This document shows, piece by piece, positions 42,086 through 53,452 of a stretch of DNA of 64,000 nucleotides; the stretch's first letter is position 1, and the number at the start of each line of letters is the position of its first letter. Position numbers and translations under genes: made by a program. The DNA comes from Phycomyces nitens (lineage: Eukaryota > Mucoromycota > Mucoromycetes > Mucorales > Phycomycetaceae), in contig JAHRBC010000004.1 in the NCBI GenBank assembly GCA_022702545.1, positions 3,844,001-3,908,000 of the forward strand, given 5' to 3'. The notes below the pieces were generated by a model, which had not been told where the DNA came from, did no database searches, and saw only the letters and a list, made by a program, of their open reading frames with translations.

Positions 42086-45043
42086 TCAGTTTTTTACAAT
42101 AATAGGTCCTGTCTGGAAAGTTTCCCAGTCGTTTGAGCTCTTTGGGTTTCCAAGGAGCTTAAGAGCTCTTAATCGAAGAATATATGTACCAGAATTGACG
42201 GGAATTCCAGTAGAGATACCTGAAATAGAGGAAGGGATATATGTGCCATCCCAATGGGCGGCAGATACAAAGGTATCGGTTTCCAGGGTATTGCGGGGAA
42301 GGTATACATAGTCTGTCATGGTCTTTCCAATTGATTTCTTGGTCTTGGCATTCAAGACATCAATGTCAAATTTGGCAGTTGGAGTGAGAAGGCGGTATAC
42401 AATGGTAGGAGTTGTGCTACTGTTGCTACGATCATACGTATATGCCTGGCTTTTTGAGTAAACGCTTTTGCCTTTAGGATCAGAGAGAAACGGGTATTTG
42501 GCATCAAAAAGAGGGAGCTCACGCTGGTGGCCAACAATACCGAAATAAGGAACAGTAGCATCAAGGGCAGTCTTGTGGTTGCCAGTCTTAAAGCGAATAT
42601 AACCACCATACATAATATGATCCTTGGGGTTGACCTTAGGAGGAATAACAGTGACACGAACAGTTGTTTTCTGGCCAGGGCTGAGAGTAACAGATGTCTT
42701 TGAAAAAACCAATTTTGCGTTGGCATTGGTAAAACCAGTAGGGGCAAGAGGAGTATAACCTTGGACTGATCGGTTATATGGAGCAACAGCAATGGAAGGC
42801 TCGTTGATGATCTTGAAGGTTGTACGAACATTTCCAGAATTGTGAATGCTCAAAGTTTGCGATTTGTACTTGTTAAAGGAGGAAGAATCGTTAAAGCTGA
42901 GTTGAGTAGGAGAAACATGGACCTTTGAGATGATTGCATCGTAGACTTGGACAAGCCCAGCGCCTTGTAAAACAGGGTTTTCAATTGTCTTTTTACCATT
43001 AACATGAACAACCTTGAGAGCATAGTTCTTGAACCGATCAGAAATGGCTTGACTGTTCTTCTTGAGACCTTTAGCTTCAATAAACAAAGCAACGGAGCCG
43101 GCAACATAAGGGGTGGCCATGGAGGTGCCAGACATAACACCCCAACTACCAAGAAAACGAGGAAGAGTAGAATAAACCTGACCACCGATACCAGCTAAAT
43201 TAGGCTTAAGATCGAGCTCGTAAGAAGCACCAACACTAGAGAAATCTGAGACAGTATTTCCAGTAGCCAAAGGGTATACAGCCTGCTTTTTGTCGAACGT
43301 CAATGTTTCAGTACCAGCCTTGATGACCTTCAAGAGGGCAAGTCCATCAGCAGTCGAAATACCAATGACAGGGATAGTGGCCGCGGGATTAGAGGGAGTA
43401 AAAGAATCGCCATTGGCACTGTTGTAAACAACAAGACCAACAGCACCAGCTTTGGCAACATTGGCAGCCTTTTCATCGAAAGTACAGGTACCACGCTGAA
43501 CAATAGCAATCTTGCCTGTAAGATCAGGAATAGTTGTGGAAGCACAGCCATCAGTACCACCAGAAACAAGAGTGCCATCTGGAATCTTGGTAGCGGACGA
43601 GGTCAAGTAAACTACACAAAAACAAATAAGTGATCTTGTTAAAAAAAAGTCTCTTTAAGAATCTACTGTACTTACTAATCTTCTCAGAGATGGAGCTAGC
43701 TTTGAAAAGGTCAACCATATGATAGTCATTATCAACGGAAGCAATAGACCAGACATCCTTGGCGGTACTGGGCATACCAACAGTAAAGGCACCATCTGCA
43801 CCAGCGTTACCAGCAGCAACAATGACTAATATAAAAAAAGTAGTTTTGTTCAGTAAAAATAGTCTCATGTAATACAACACATCTTTAGTTTAGATCGTCG
43901 CTTTGCCTTACATGGAACTCCTTTTTCAGAGATACGTTGAGCAACAATAGTATCAGGGCCATTGCTCCAGGCATTATTTTCACCAATTGACACTGAAATG
44001 ATATCCATGCCGGCATCATAGGCCATCAGGAAAGACTTGACTAGAACATCATTTCCAGTGTTTCCTTTGCAGCCAAACACACGCCACATACCAAGAGTGG
44101 CTTGAGGAGCAACTCCAGTGAAGTTCTATATAGTTCAATTAGCCTGAGAGAATGCTTTGTTTTAGTAATAAAAGAATGAAACTTACGGTCTTAGCATCAT
44201 AGCCAGCAATAATGCCACTAACATGTGTTCCATGACCTGGTGTTTTAATTATTGGGTTAGATTCGACTGCAGAAGAGCTGGTCAAGAAATTATAAACGTA
44301 CCACTTGCACCAGATTCAGCTGTGCAGCTGTCAAGGGGATCTGAATCAGGAACAGGAGTATTTTCACCAGTGTAAGCATTGCCAACGAGGTCATAGCCAT
44401 ACTGGACTTTGTAGCCCTTGCCAAAGCCTCCTCCAAGAGCAGGATGAAGATAATCGACACCTAATTAGACAGTAAAATTAACATATTAATAATCAGTTAC
44501 ACATATCTATATTTCTCGAATGAACTTACCAGTGTCAACGACGCCAACCTTGACACCCTTGCCAAACTTCTTGAGTTCAGAATGGACACGGTCGACCTGG
44601 GTCATTGCGTGGGGAAGAATAGATGAAGTCTTATCTTTGGAGAGAGCCTTTTCAAACGTAACGTTGGGACGTTTGATAACTCTGACAGGATATACTGCCT
44701 TGACATTCTTTTGGTCAAGGACAGTCTTGAGGGCTGCATTATGCTCCTTGTCATCAAGACCATTGAGACCAAAAGAAAGACCATTGAAGAGATCGTGCTC
44801 AAACTGGTGGGATACATGAATCTTGGCCTTCTTGTACTTGCTTTGAACCGAATGAACAAAACTGTTGGCAGACTTGGAATCTCCGTAATCAAATTCAACG
44901 ATGTAGCGGTTGGGAATAATATCGTTACTGGATGCCTTGTATTTGGGATGAGAGATGGCTTTTGAGGGGGTGACCAAAACAAGGACAACAAGACAGACAC
45001 CTGCCGCAAAAAGGGGAAGGACAGAGAAGGATCGTCTCTTCAT
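42086..45043 (-). CDS. Secreted subtilisin-like serine protease (S8) with PA domain
   Basis: Six exons on the minus strand: 44530-45043, 44302-44460, 44187-44236, 43912-44125, 43676-43825, 42086-43611; 2613 nt, 870 aa. It has a signal peptide (LPLFAAGVCLVVLVLVTPSKA) and an I9-type propeptide (RYIVEFDYGDSKSANSF...). The S8 domain carries catalytic Asp in VGVVDTGVDYLHP, His in GHGTHVSG and Ser in MSGTSMATPYVAGS. A PA domain is inserted before the Ser motif (GKIAIVQRGTCTFDEKAANVAKAGAVGLVVYN), and a Fn3-like C-terminal half of about 330 residues follows. The layout resembles fungal PA-containing subtilases and Vpr/C5a-peptidase-like enzymes. Likely an extracellular protease for protein scavenging; some relatives act in host interaction, but nothing here decides that. 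A close paralogue lies on the same strand at the right edge of the window. Confidence 0.94.
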
Positions 45044-45103
45044 GATAGACTGGGGGATAAGGAAAGGAAGTGTTTGAGAGAGCTAAAAATCATACACTGG
45101 TTT

Positions 45104-45122
45104 GTCACTTCTTTTTTATAGC
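45104..45122 (-). promoter_or_regulatory. TATA-box-like element upstream of the subtilase
   Basis: On the minus strand the sequence reads CTATAAAAAAG about 65-75 bp before the start codon at 45043, a typical distance for a fungal core promoter element of an inducible secreted enzyme. Assignment is by motif and position only. Confidence 0.45.
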
Positions 45123-45199
45123 TTTCTTTATTCACAAGCTTATGCCTGCATATTATTATTTGCGTTTCCATAATGATTGCGCTTGTATAGATGGACATT

Positions 45200-46210
45200 G
45201 ATTTTGAGGTCAGCTTTAGAGAAATTGCCCATAAAAGTTCACATTTAGGTAGTACATATTCATGTTAAAAATAATTGCTGGCACATAATAGCCAGCCTCA
45301 TATCTCGCATGTAAATGTACTTCATTCGGAAAGCCCATCGAAATTGGATTGGGAAAGAAGATCCAAGTATAGTGATCATGCCCTTTCTGCAAAATCTGCG
45401 CAACACTAAATATGCACTCCATTTGCTATGATTATTATTACATATTAATCGTCAATGAACTTTTATAATTTATCGACAATGATTTTATTCATGTCCCAAT
45501 TAGTAATTTTTGCCTCTTCTTGGTAACGCATGTCGATTTCATGTACTCTATTGAATTTGTCATACATAATTTGGCTCAAGGACAAACCGTCTCCTAAAAC
45601 TTGGACAGCCCGCCAAATTAATAAAAAGTGCCATGTATACACTAATCACAATTTAAAGGTTTATAAATAAATAACTTAACTAACCCTTTTTCAGTTACAA
45701 TTTGTGAATCGCACGAGTAGATTTCTAGAGAAATATTTTGGTCATTGCTGTCAGTAAAAGACATGCGGCATTCATGACAATAATGAACGCTAAAGAGCAC
45801 AAGAAAACCGCACATTAGAACCCTCGTATTCAAAGTACAGTATACATATATCTGGAAATCCCAACTTGTCAAATTCCGGGTGTTTTCACCAGTATTTGAG
45901 TACATTGCCTTTAGTAATGTTTCAGACAATAAAGAGTATTTTTCATAAAAATAAGTGTTTAATAAGTTATTCCATATCAAATTATTTAGTCAACTTTATC
46001 TTTGGGTACCTTGCTATCCTATACATAAAGCCACCTTTAGCCTGCAGCCAAAGAAATATTTCAAAAACACAAACTGCTTGGTACGTTCCCTGGAGATGTA
46101 CCGTTATATGCGTAACAATCATGGGCCTCATAACGTTGAATATTATATTGACCAATGTGTGTTTATAATTGCTACGGTATGTCGGGGAATAACCATATTG
46201 TAGAGCCAAT
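45200..46210 (-). pseudogene. Unrecognised gene relic
   Basis: Three stretches on the minus strand look protein-like but do not join into an intact gene: a Cys-containing segment ending ...NISLEIYSCDSQIVTEKGL (45642-45980), a middle piece GDGLSLSQIMYDKFNRVHEIDMRYQEEAK near 45500-45590, and a 68-codon frame starting MECIFSVAQILQKGHDHYTW (45216-45422). The order and spacing suggest exons separated by short introns, but the phases do not agree and stops intervene. No family is recognised. It could be a decayed accessory gene, or an intact gene with unusual introns that was not solved here. Confidence 0.35.
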
Positions 46211-46499
46211 TGATCTTGTGAGAGAGATCAGTAATACCTTGGGTAACTGGGATCGCCTGTCAGACCATGCTCATCTATAACACTCGTGTGTTTTCATTCA
46301 TTTAAGTAATGGATAACTGATCTTATAATGCTATTCATTGAGTTGTTTCAGTGATTCTAACTATTATTCACAATTAACCTATATTATTAATACAATACTG
46401 TGTTCTACTGTATTTTTTCTTCTTTACAAAACATACTTTTGTACCGTTAAACTTACAACAGCTGCTTTAAGCAAGTAGACAAGCGGCAAGAGTACAACA

Positions 46500-47610
46500 T
46501 CTTTCTCTCTGTTTTTTAGAAAAACTGATCAAAGCTTATTTTACCAGTGTCACTGGAACCATAGCCAGACGAACATTTAGTCCAAGAGATTTCAGGGGTA
46601 AAGAGATCATTCGCTCTATTTTTTCACAAGAATTATATTTGCAGTAGTACCAATTCATTTCTTTCTCCTTTGGCTATGCGATCATGGCAAGGTGGTACTG
46701 TGATTGACACTTCATAAACATTTGGTGATGATTTTCATACAGGTGGAAAACAGATAAGTCCAATATAGTACTCTAATTTCGATATTTTTGGATTTTGCCC
46801 AAATCTTAGCCCGCAAACACGCTTCTTAGGTCCAAACGGAAACAATAGTCTCACTATTCTACATGGAGTATTAGGAAGCCAATCTTTGTTCTTCTTTTTC
46901 CATTTCATTTAAGTCCACAAAATAGCCACATAATCTTTTAGTTTCATCGTCTTGCGATAAAAGCATGATGACAAGTCTACATATGTGCCCTGTCCTTTGT
47001 CAGAGAACATTCTAATCTTGATACACTAGTTTGTTAAGAATGACATCAGGTACAGGACTACTAGCTGTTGGGACATGAGCAATGTCAGCACAAATATAAT
47101 ACAATGAAAAATTAATGTCAGGTGTAGAGAAAGTGCGTTTGGAAAGGTAAAGGTCATCTGGAAGGTGTAGATCAAAGTCCGTAATAGTGAATGGAGAGGT
47201 GGATTCAGGTGTAAGAGCTCATGGTAGAATGGTGCAGCAGCGTTTGTTATGTTGCACAGATTGGTACAGGACATATCAGAGGTAGGATCATAAAGGCTAG
47301 TGATGGTGGTGGCAGTTTTGCAAGTGGAAACTGTGTACTTCAAGTATTTAACAAAGGCTTCCTGTTTTCTCTCCATTGCTTCTGTACATGCATGTACAGT
47401 ATATCGATTCCACCTGTATGGATCTCCCAAAATTGTGATTTTATGATTGGAAGCTGAAAGTTCAGAGAACGTTGGTGCGAGAACTTATGGATCAAACGAT
47501 CGTGTTTGCTCTGTAACTTGGCTTCGAAAGTGGGGAGGGAAGAGCTGGTGATACGAGAAAAATAGCAAATGAATCAAGCTACCAAGGATTTGACAAGATC
47601 CCATTGTGCC
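46500..47610 (-). pseudogene. Unrecognised, frameshifted secreted-protein relic
   Basis: From ATG near 47608 the minus strand encodes a hydrophobic start (MGSCQILGSLIHLLFFSY), then after a stop GDPYRWNRYTVHACTEAMERK... with several Cys (47026-47430). A frame change near 47220 leads to TPESTSPFTITDFDLHLP...VPDVILNKLVYQD, and another near 47025 to RMFSDKGQGTYVDLSS and, after a stop, CRIVRLLFPFGPKKRVCG. Each piece has normal protein composition and they are collinear, so this looks like one gene broken by at least three changes. I do not recognise the family. The Cys content and hydrophobic start suggest a secreted product. Confidence 0.4.
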
Positions 47611-48281
47611 TAGAAAGAATAGAATAAAGTTACAATTGAAATAAAGAAAATATAAAGAGTCATTGGGAGCCAAAAGAGGATTAGCCTGCCAGAAACCCTC
47701 TGCAGTTTAATTAAAAGACGAAAAGTAGAGAGTAAGAACAAGGCAGCAGTCGACTCAGTAATGGCGTATATAATTGACGCTTTCTTACATGAGATGTAAG
47801 ATGATGCCTTTTGGAGCCTAAATATAGGCTATGCAGGAGGATGAATTACAGAGAAAGATGGACATGGGCTTAGAGTGCAGAAAAGTAACGCACTCTGAGA
47901 ATTGCTGATCAACAAAGTTTTGCTGTAATTGGAGTTTTGGAAAGAACGAGGGACACCCGTATATGAGGCATATTTAAGATGACCGAAATGCATAAAATGA
48001 GGTGGAAAAAAAGGTATAGCGTTAGAGGAAGAAATCGTATAGAGGTTATATTTAGCAGGTACACAAAAAGCATATATACAAAAATGAAAGAAAAAAGGAA
48101 ATCAGAAAAATAATAATAGAGATGGGGAGAAAGACTACAGTTGGGAGACAACAGTGAATTTTGTGTACAGCATAAAACCGACCAGAAAACTTGAGTTTGT
48201 TATCTTATTGCTTTTATTTACTGATGAGATGCGAAAATATCCATAAAATCAATTTTTATAGCACTAATCTCCTTGTTCGCT
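47611..48281. other. Spacer, no gene recognised
   Basis: A/G-rich on the + strand. The longest frame (minus, 47909-48151) is Phe/Leu/Tyr-rich without motif and is probably a by-product of the purine-rich + strand. Confidence 0.4.
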
Positions 48282-49278
48282 TCAAATATTATTGCTTTTG
48301 CTTCTGGTACAGGTAATATGCAGATATGACACTAGTCCATCTCGAATAGTTGCCAAATAGTTATCTTGCTCTACAAGTTCAAAGACTGTTTCCCAGTTAA
48401 ATCCGCCATGATCATTGTGGTACTTATCGACGAATTGCCAATCTTTGATCGTGGAATCACTGGAACTATTTGGCATGGATACAGCTGGCTCCTTATTCGT
48501 TTCATTGATTTTGAGCAAAACTTGATTCAAACAATCCAGAGTTCGTTTTCTCCAAGTTGGATCCAAAACATCTTCAAGCAGATACGATCTTGCTCTTGTG
48601 CATTGATCGTAGATTTCATGCAGATCTTCTGCCGTGATAACTGATTCATTTTGCTTTAATCCATCGCTGAAGATTTGTTGTGCGATGGCGTAGAGTAGTT
48701 GAATCGTTTCGTCGTCATTTCTATCAATTGATCGAAGCGATGGCTTTTGTTGGATCAAAAAATCCCCCAGAGCGACGAGTGGATTTAGGGGAGTTGATTG
48801 TAAATGCTCAGAGATTGACGAGGAATTGAGCAAGTAGCATGATTTCACCCAACCGTGGCAAGGCAGCTCCAAAAGAAAAGGTTGATTTTCCGAGACAACG
48901 GAAAGATTGGTCAATTCTGCCATGGTATTGTGAATTATTACGGCAAGTACAACTGGGACAACTGAATGTCGCTTTGTTATTGATAAACTATAATCAATTA
49001 AGCGACGATAAAAGGACACGTTCCACGTGTACTGAACCTCTACAAGGATAGGGGTAGAGAATTGGGATTTCTTGGACTAGGTGCTGTGTATAAAACATCT
49101 GACTTGGTAAAATTTAACCATTCAGTGGGTCTTGACACATATTCATTCAAAGCATGTTGATCTGGTGGCAACAAAAAGGAAAGTTAATTAATGTTGTGCC
49201 AAAAGGCGAGAGTGTCCATGGCATACCAATGATTTGACTGACAATGATGATGTTGGTTTGTTCATCATCAAGTATCAT
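48282..49278 (-). pseudogene. PD-(D/E)XK nuclease-like protein, frameshifted
   Basis: Minus strand: exon 1 at 49227-49278 (MILDDEQTNIIIVSQII), a 65-bp GT-AG intron, then exon 2 from 49161 to the stop at 48282. Exon 2 reads DQHALNEYVSRPTEWLNFTKSDVLYTAPSP..., which is interrupted in a run of four C (G on +) at 49051-49054. One extra C would join it to PILVEVQYTWNVSFYRRLIDYSLSI, followed by ...VVPVVLAVIIHNT and ...CHGWVKSCYLL, then ...TPLNPLVALGDFLIQQKPS. The KSDVLY...LVEVQ pairing is the Asp/ExQ core of a Rpn/YhgA-like PD-(D/E)XK fold, and the layout recalls uncharacterised proteins common in Mucoromycota. It may be a single-base pseudogene or a sequence error; everything else reads open for about 310 codons. 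Confidence 0.6.
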
Positions 49279-50559
49279 TTTACTCATTAGATCGCTACCA
49301 GGTTTATATTTTGCGGGTAAACTGAATGAAAACTCGCCAGAGAAAGAGCTTTACGTATCGTCCATTATATAGTAACACCAAGGTAATTAAGGGATACCGT
49401 TAGATCGACACAGCGAAAAGCAAGCCACAGACTATATGGACTAACAAGAATACTAATCAACACATAAAGCATACATGTGTGCTTCCTTTACTTTTTCTCT
49501 GCCAGACAGAAAGAGAGTTGTCGTCAACAGTAATCCATGCTTGACACCTTTTGTTCATCACATAATATATTATTCAATCCAAAAACTAATGTTTTTTGGA
49601 TGATGTGAAAAACAAAAGAACGGTTGACAGTTTGTTCAAGATGTATTGAACTTTTGTTAACAAGATTTATACACATTGACTGAATTTGTTTAGAGTATTA
49701 CCTAATTCTAAGCATGTTTTTAATTGAGTTGGCAAGTTTGATAGATTTACGGGTTTTGGGTCTTTTACTTGATAAAGTCTATTCACATACAAGGAAAAAG
49801 ATGGTTTAAAAAGTGATTTTAATGATGTAGATTGTGATGCGTAAAGGGCAAACAATTATTGACAACCAAAATATATTACGAGTAATGTGTAATCGTGTGA
49901 CTTCCTTTGCTGTGTCGATTTACTATTACCGTTGTACAAATTGCAGCCATTCAACAAGAAATCGTTGACACTGTTCTTAACCCATACCAAACTAGATTAC
50001 TTCCTTCTAGATTTATTGCTGACAACGACCTTTTGGTCAAATTGGTTATAGAATAAGCCTAACGCTATATACCTATATATACCCCATACTACGTTTCTTC
50101 CTACTTCTTGCTTTCAACAACTGCTGGTCTTTGATGCCTTTCTCTACGATCCTCTCATCTGTTGCTTCTCCCCAGGCACCAATCTCTCTTTCATAGGAAG
50201 TAAGACCTGTTTTGGGGCAATTCAGTAAATCTTGTCACATACAAAAAAAAAGTACTTTATAGATGTCACTTAAGACTGACGACTATTTAATGATCAGTCG
50301 ACATTTACCAGCACAGTAAACTCTTTACAAGGTTTTATAGAAATCACCTTTGTGATGAATATTTACTTGTATAGCAACTCTAACTAGAGTGCAGTATATT
50401 TGGTTTATTTATTGTTTCTTAATGTCTTCAAATACGATAGCACCAACTCATTCATGGTGTATCTGACACTAGTTTTCGAATTTACTACAATACATTCGGC
50501 CATTGTACATGTTTTCAATGCATCAAGATACGACAAGAGCATAGATCAACACATCCTGG
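49279..50559. other. AT-rich spacer before the satellite array
   Basis: No gene recognised. A short protein-like stretch on + (IAAIQQEIVDTVLNPYQTRLL at about 49945-50055) follows a CAG acceptor-like site and ends in TAA; it may be an exon relic of unknown origin. A frame at 50400-50651 runs into the first array unit. Confidence 0.35.
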
Positions 50560-52551
50560 CACCAAACCACAAGGACTGGGTGGAAGATAACTGGAGTTTT
50601 GCAACTGAGGGTTATCCTGAGAGTCCAATCCAAGCAGTTTGGTCCAGTTAACTCTGTTTCAAGATGCTTTAGTTAGTTCCATTCTAGAGCAGAGTAATAT
50701 ACTTCTTGCAGCATTACCTTTTAAACGAGAAGTAGGATTCCTAGGAGCTAGACTACAGGGACTGGGTGGAAGATAACCGGAGTTTTGCAACTGAGGGTTA
50801 TCCTGAGAGTCCAATCCAAGTAGTTTGGCCCAACTGACTCTGTTTCAAGATACTTTAGTTAGTTCCATTCTAGAGCAGAGTAATATACTTCTTGCAACAT
50901 TACCTTTTAAACGAGTAGAATTCCTAGGAGCCAGACCACAGGGACTGGGTGGAAGATAACCGGAGTTTTGCAACTGAGGGTTATCCTGAGAGTCCAATCC
51001 AAGTAGTTTGGCCCAACTGACGCTGTTTCAAGATACTTTAGTTAGTTCCATTCTAGAGCAGAGTAATATACTTCTTGCAGCATTACCTTTTAAACGAGAA
51101 GTAGGATTCCTAGGAGCTAGATTACAGGGACTGGGTGGAAGATAACCGGAGTTTTGCAACTGAGGGTTATCCTGAGAGTCCAATCCAAGTAGTTTGGTTC
51201 AACTAACTCTGTTTCAAGATGCTTTAGTTAGTTCCATTCTAGAGCAGAGTAATATACTTCTTGCAGCATTACCTTTTAAACGAGAAGTAGGATTCCTAGG
51301 AGCTAGACTACAGGGACTGGGTGGAAGATAACCGGAGTTTTGCAACTGAGGGTTATCCTGAGAGTCCAATCCAAGTAGTTTGGTTCAACTAACTCTGTTT
51401 CAAGATGCTTTAGTTAGTTCCATTCTAGAGCAGAGTAATATACTTCTTGCAGCATTACCTTTTAAACGAGAAGTAGGATTCCTAGGAGCTAGACTACAGG
51501 GACTGGGTGGAAGATAACCGGAGTTTTGCAACTGAGGGTTATCCTGAGAGTCCAATCCAAGTAGTTTGGTTCAACTAACTCTGTTTCAAGATACTTTAGT
51601 TAGTTCCATTCTAGAGCAGAGTAATATACTTCTTGCAGCATTACCTTTTAAACGAGAAGTAGGATTCCTAGGAGCTAGACTACAGGGACTGGGTGGAAGA
51701 TAACCGGAGTTTTGCAACTGAGGGTTATCCTGAGAGTCCAATCCAAGTAGTTTGGTTCAACTAACTCTGTTTCAAGATGCTTTAGTTAGTTCCATTCTAG
51801 AGCAGAGTAATATACTTCTTGCAGCATTACCTTTTAAACGAGAAGTAGGATTCCTAGGAGCTAGACTACAGGGACTGGGTGGAAGATAACCGGAGTTTTG
51901 CAACTGAGGGTTATCCTGAGAGTCCAATCCAAGTAGTTTGGTTCAACTAACTCTGTTTCAAGATGCTTTAGTTAGTTCCATTCTAGAGCAGAGTAATATA
52001 CTTCTTGCAGCATTACCTTTTAAACGAGAAGTAGGATTCCTAGGAGCTAGACTACAGGGACTGGGTGGAAGATAACCGGAGTTTTGCAACTGAGGGTTAT
52101 CCTGAGAGTCCAATCCAAGTAGTTTGGCCCAACTGACTCTGTTTCAAGATACTTTAGTTAGTTCCATTCTAGAGCAGAGTAATATACTTCTTGCAGCATT
52201 ACCTTTTAAACGAGAAGTAGGATTCCTAGGAGCTAGACTACAGGGACTGGGTGGAAGATAACCGGAGTTTTGCAACTGAGGGTTATCCTGAGAGTCCAAT
52301 CCAAGTAGTTTGGCCCAACTGACGCTGTTTCAAGATACTTTAGTTAGTTCCATTCTAGAGCAGAGTAATATACTTCTTGCAACATTACCTTTTAAACGAG
52401 TAGAATTCCTAGGAGCCAGACCACAGGGACTGGGTGGAAGATAACCGGAGTTTTGCAACTGAGGGTTATCCTGAGAGTCCAATCCAAGTAGTTTGGTTCA
52501 ACTAACTCTGTTTCAAGATGCTTTAGTTAGTTCCATTCTAGAGCAGAGTAA
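50560..52551. repeat. Tandem satellite array, 186/183-bp unit, about 10.7 copies
   Basis: Taking the first base of the GGGACTGGGTGG motif as anchor, units begin at 50572 (slightly diverged), 50758, 50941, 51127, 51313, 51499, 51685, 51871, 52057, 52243 and 52426; the last is cut after about 125 bp. Nine spacings are 186 or 183 bp in the pattern 186, 183, then seven of 186, then 183. The central units are nearly identical, and the end units share variants (CGAGTAGAATTCC, GCCAGACCACAG, GCCCAACTGACG). There is no internal spacer/repeat alternation, so it is not a CRISPR. On the minus strand one frame runs through all units interrupted only by TGA codons. Confidence 0.95.
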
Positions 52552-52599
52552 ATTGGTTTTTCAACATTACTTTTTCAACCATTACAAAAGATTAATTAT

Positions 52600-52795
52600 T
52601 CATGGCACACGCGCGGTGGGATTTTCTACCATCGTCCACAACTAGTTGTGACAGTGATAATTCGCAATGTCGTGACGTAGACCAGAAAACGTCACTTAAC
52701 CCCGCTAATGCCAACCCTCGAATGTTTTATAGAAAACGGTTATGGTTATATAAAATCCCTTCAGGCCGAAGGCTCAGTGCGAATCTTTTATTTTG
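52600..52795 (+). other. Short unassigned segment between the array and the Tc1 fragment
   Basis: GC-richer than its surroundings and contains a 65-codon frame (52602-52799, MAHARWDFLPSSTTSCDSDN...) plus a small palindrome, CCTTCAGGCCGAAGG, near 52758. No family recognised; it might be the end of another transposable element. Confidence 0.3.
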
Positions 52796-53302
52796 CTAAG
52801 AGTCTCCTCCTCATTTATCTTATCTTCAATTGATTTCGATGTCTTCAACGTGATTCTCTCAGCTTTGTTGAGAAACGTACACAGGGTTGATATCTCAATG
52901 CTTTCTATATCATCAAACTTGGTCAGTAGCTGTGTTCGGATCTCCTCCGGTGTCTATATTATTTTCGTCAATAATATCAATGATGTAGTTTCTGTGGTGC
53001 TCCTTAATTCTTCTTTGCCTGTTACCACCAAGAGACTTGTACATAGAAGTAGGGGTCTCCTTGAATCTCATGACTATGAAAGAGACAGTTTTTCTGAAAA
53101 TGTTGAGTTCTTTACCGATTTCTGTGGAAGTCTTCAATTGATTTGTGCTCTTTCCAATGGTAAGTTTTGCGAATAGGAAGAGATCTTGTTGCCTGAGAGC
53201 GCCATTATCTCTTTCTTGTCTTCTTTTCCTGAATTGGTTGGCTTGCTGTTCAGTTGATGCGGTATTGTTGCTGTTTGTGTTCATTGTAGAGATAGTTATC
53301 AA
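52793..53302 (-). pseudogene. Tc1/mariner transposase, N-terminal fragment
   Basis: The minus-strand frame starting at about 53284 (MNTNSNNTASTEQQANQFRKRRQ) contains the helix-turn-helix of Tc1-like transposases (STEIGKELNIFRKTVSFIV, SLGGNRQRRIKEHHRNYIIDIIDEN). A frameshift near 52950 moves to EIRTQLLTKFDDIES...LCTFLNKAERITLKTSK. The sequence ends abruptly near 52793 without any catalytic domain, so only the DNA-binding half remains. Confidence 0.8.
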
Positions 53303-53452
53303 ATAAATTTGAAATATTCTTTTTTGTTTTATGCGTGTTTAAATCCCAATATTAATATGTGAATATCATTTAGTTGGTGAAATGGAAACCTCCAATGTGA
53401 TACTGTTTTCTATTGAAAAAATTGAATTTGTAATGATACTGCTTTTGGATGC

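Noticed and set aside
50560..52551. Tandem array as a CRISPR locus
   Set aside because: Units are 183-186 bp and contiguous with no unique spacers, in a eukaryotic nuclear context.
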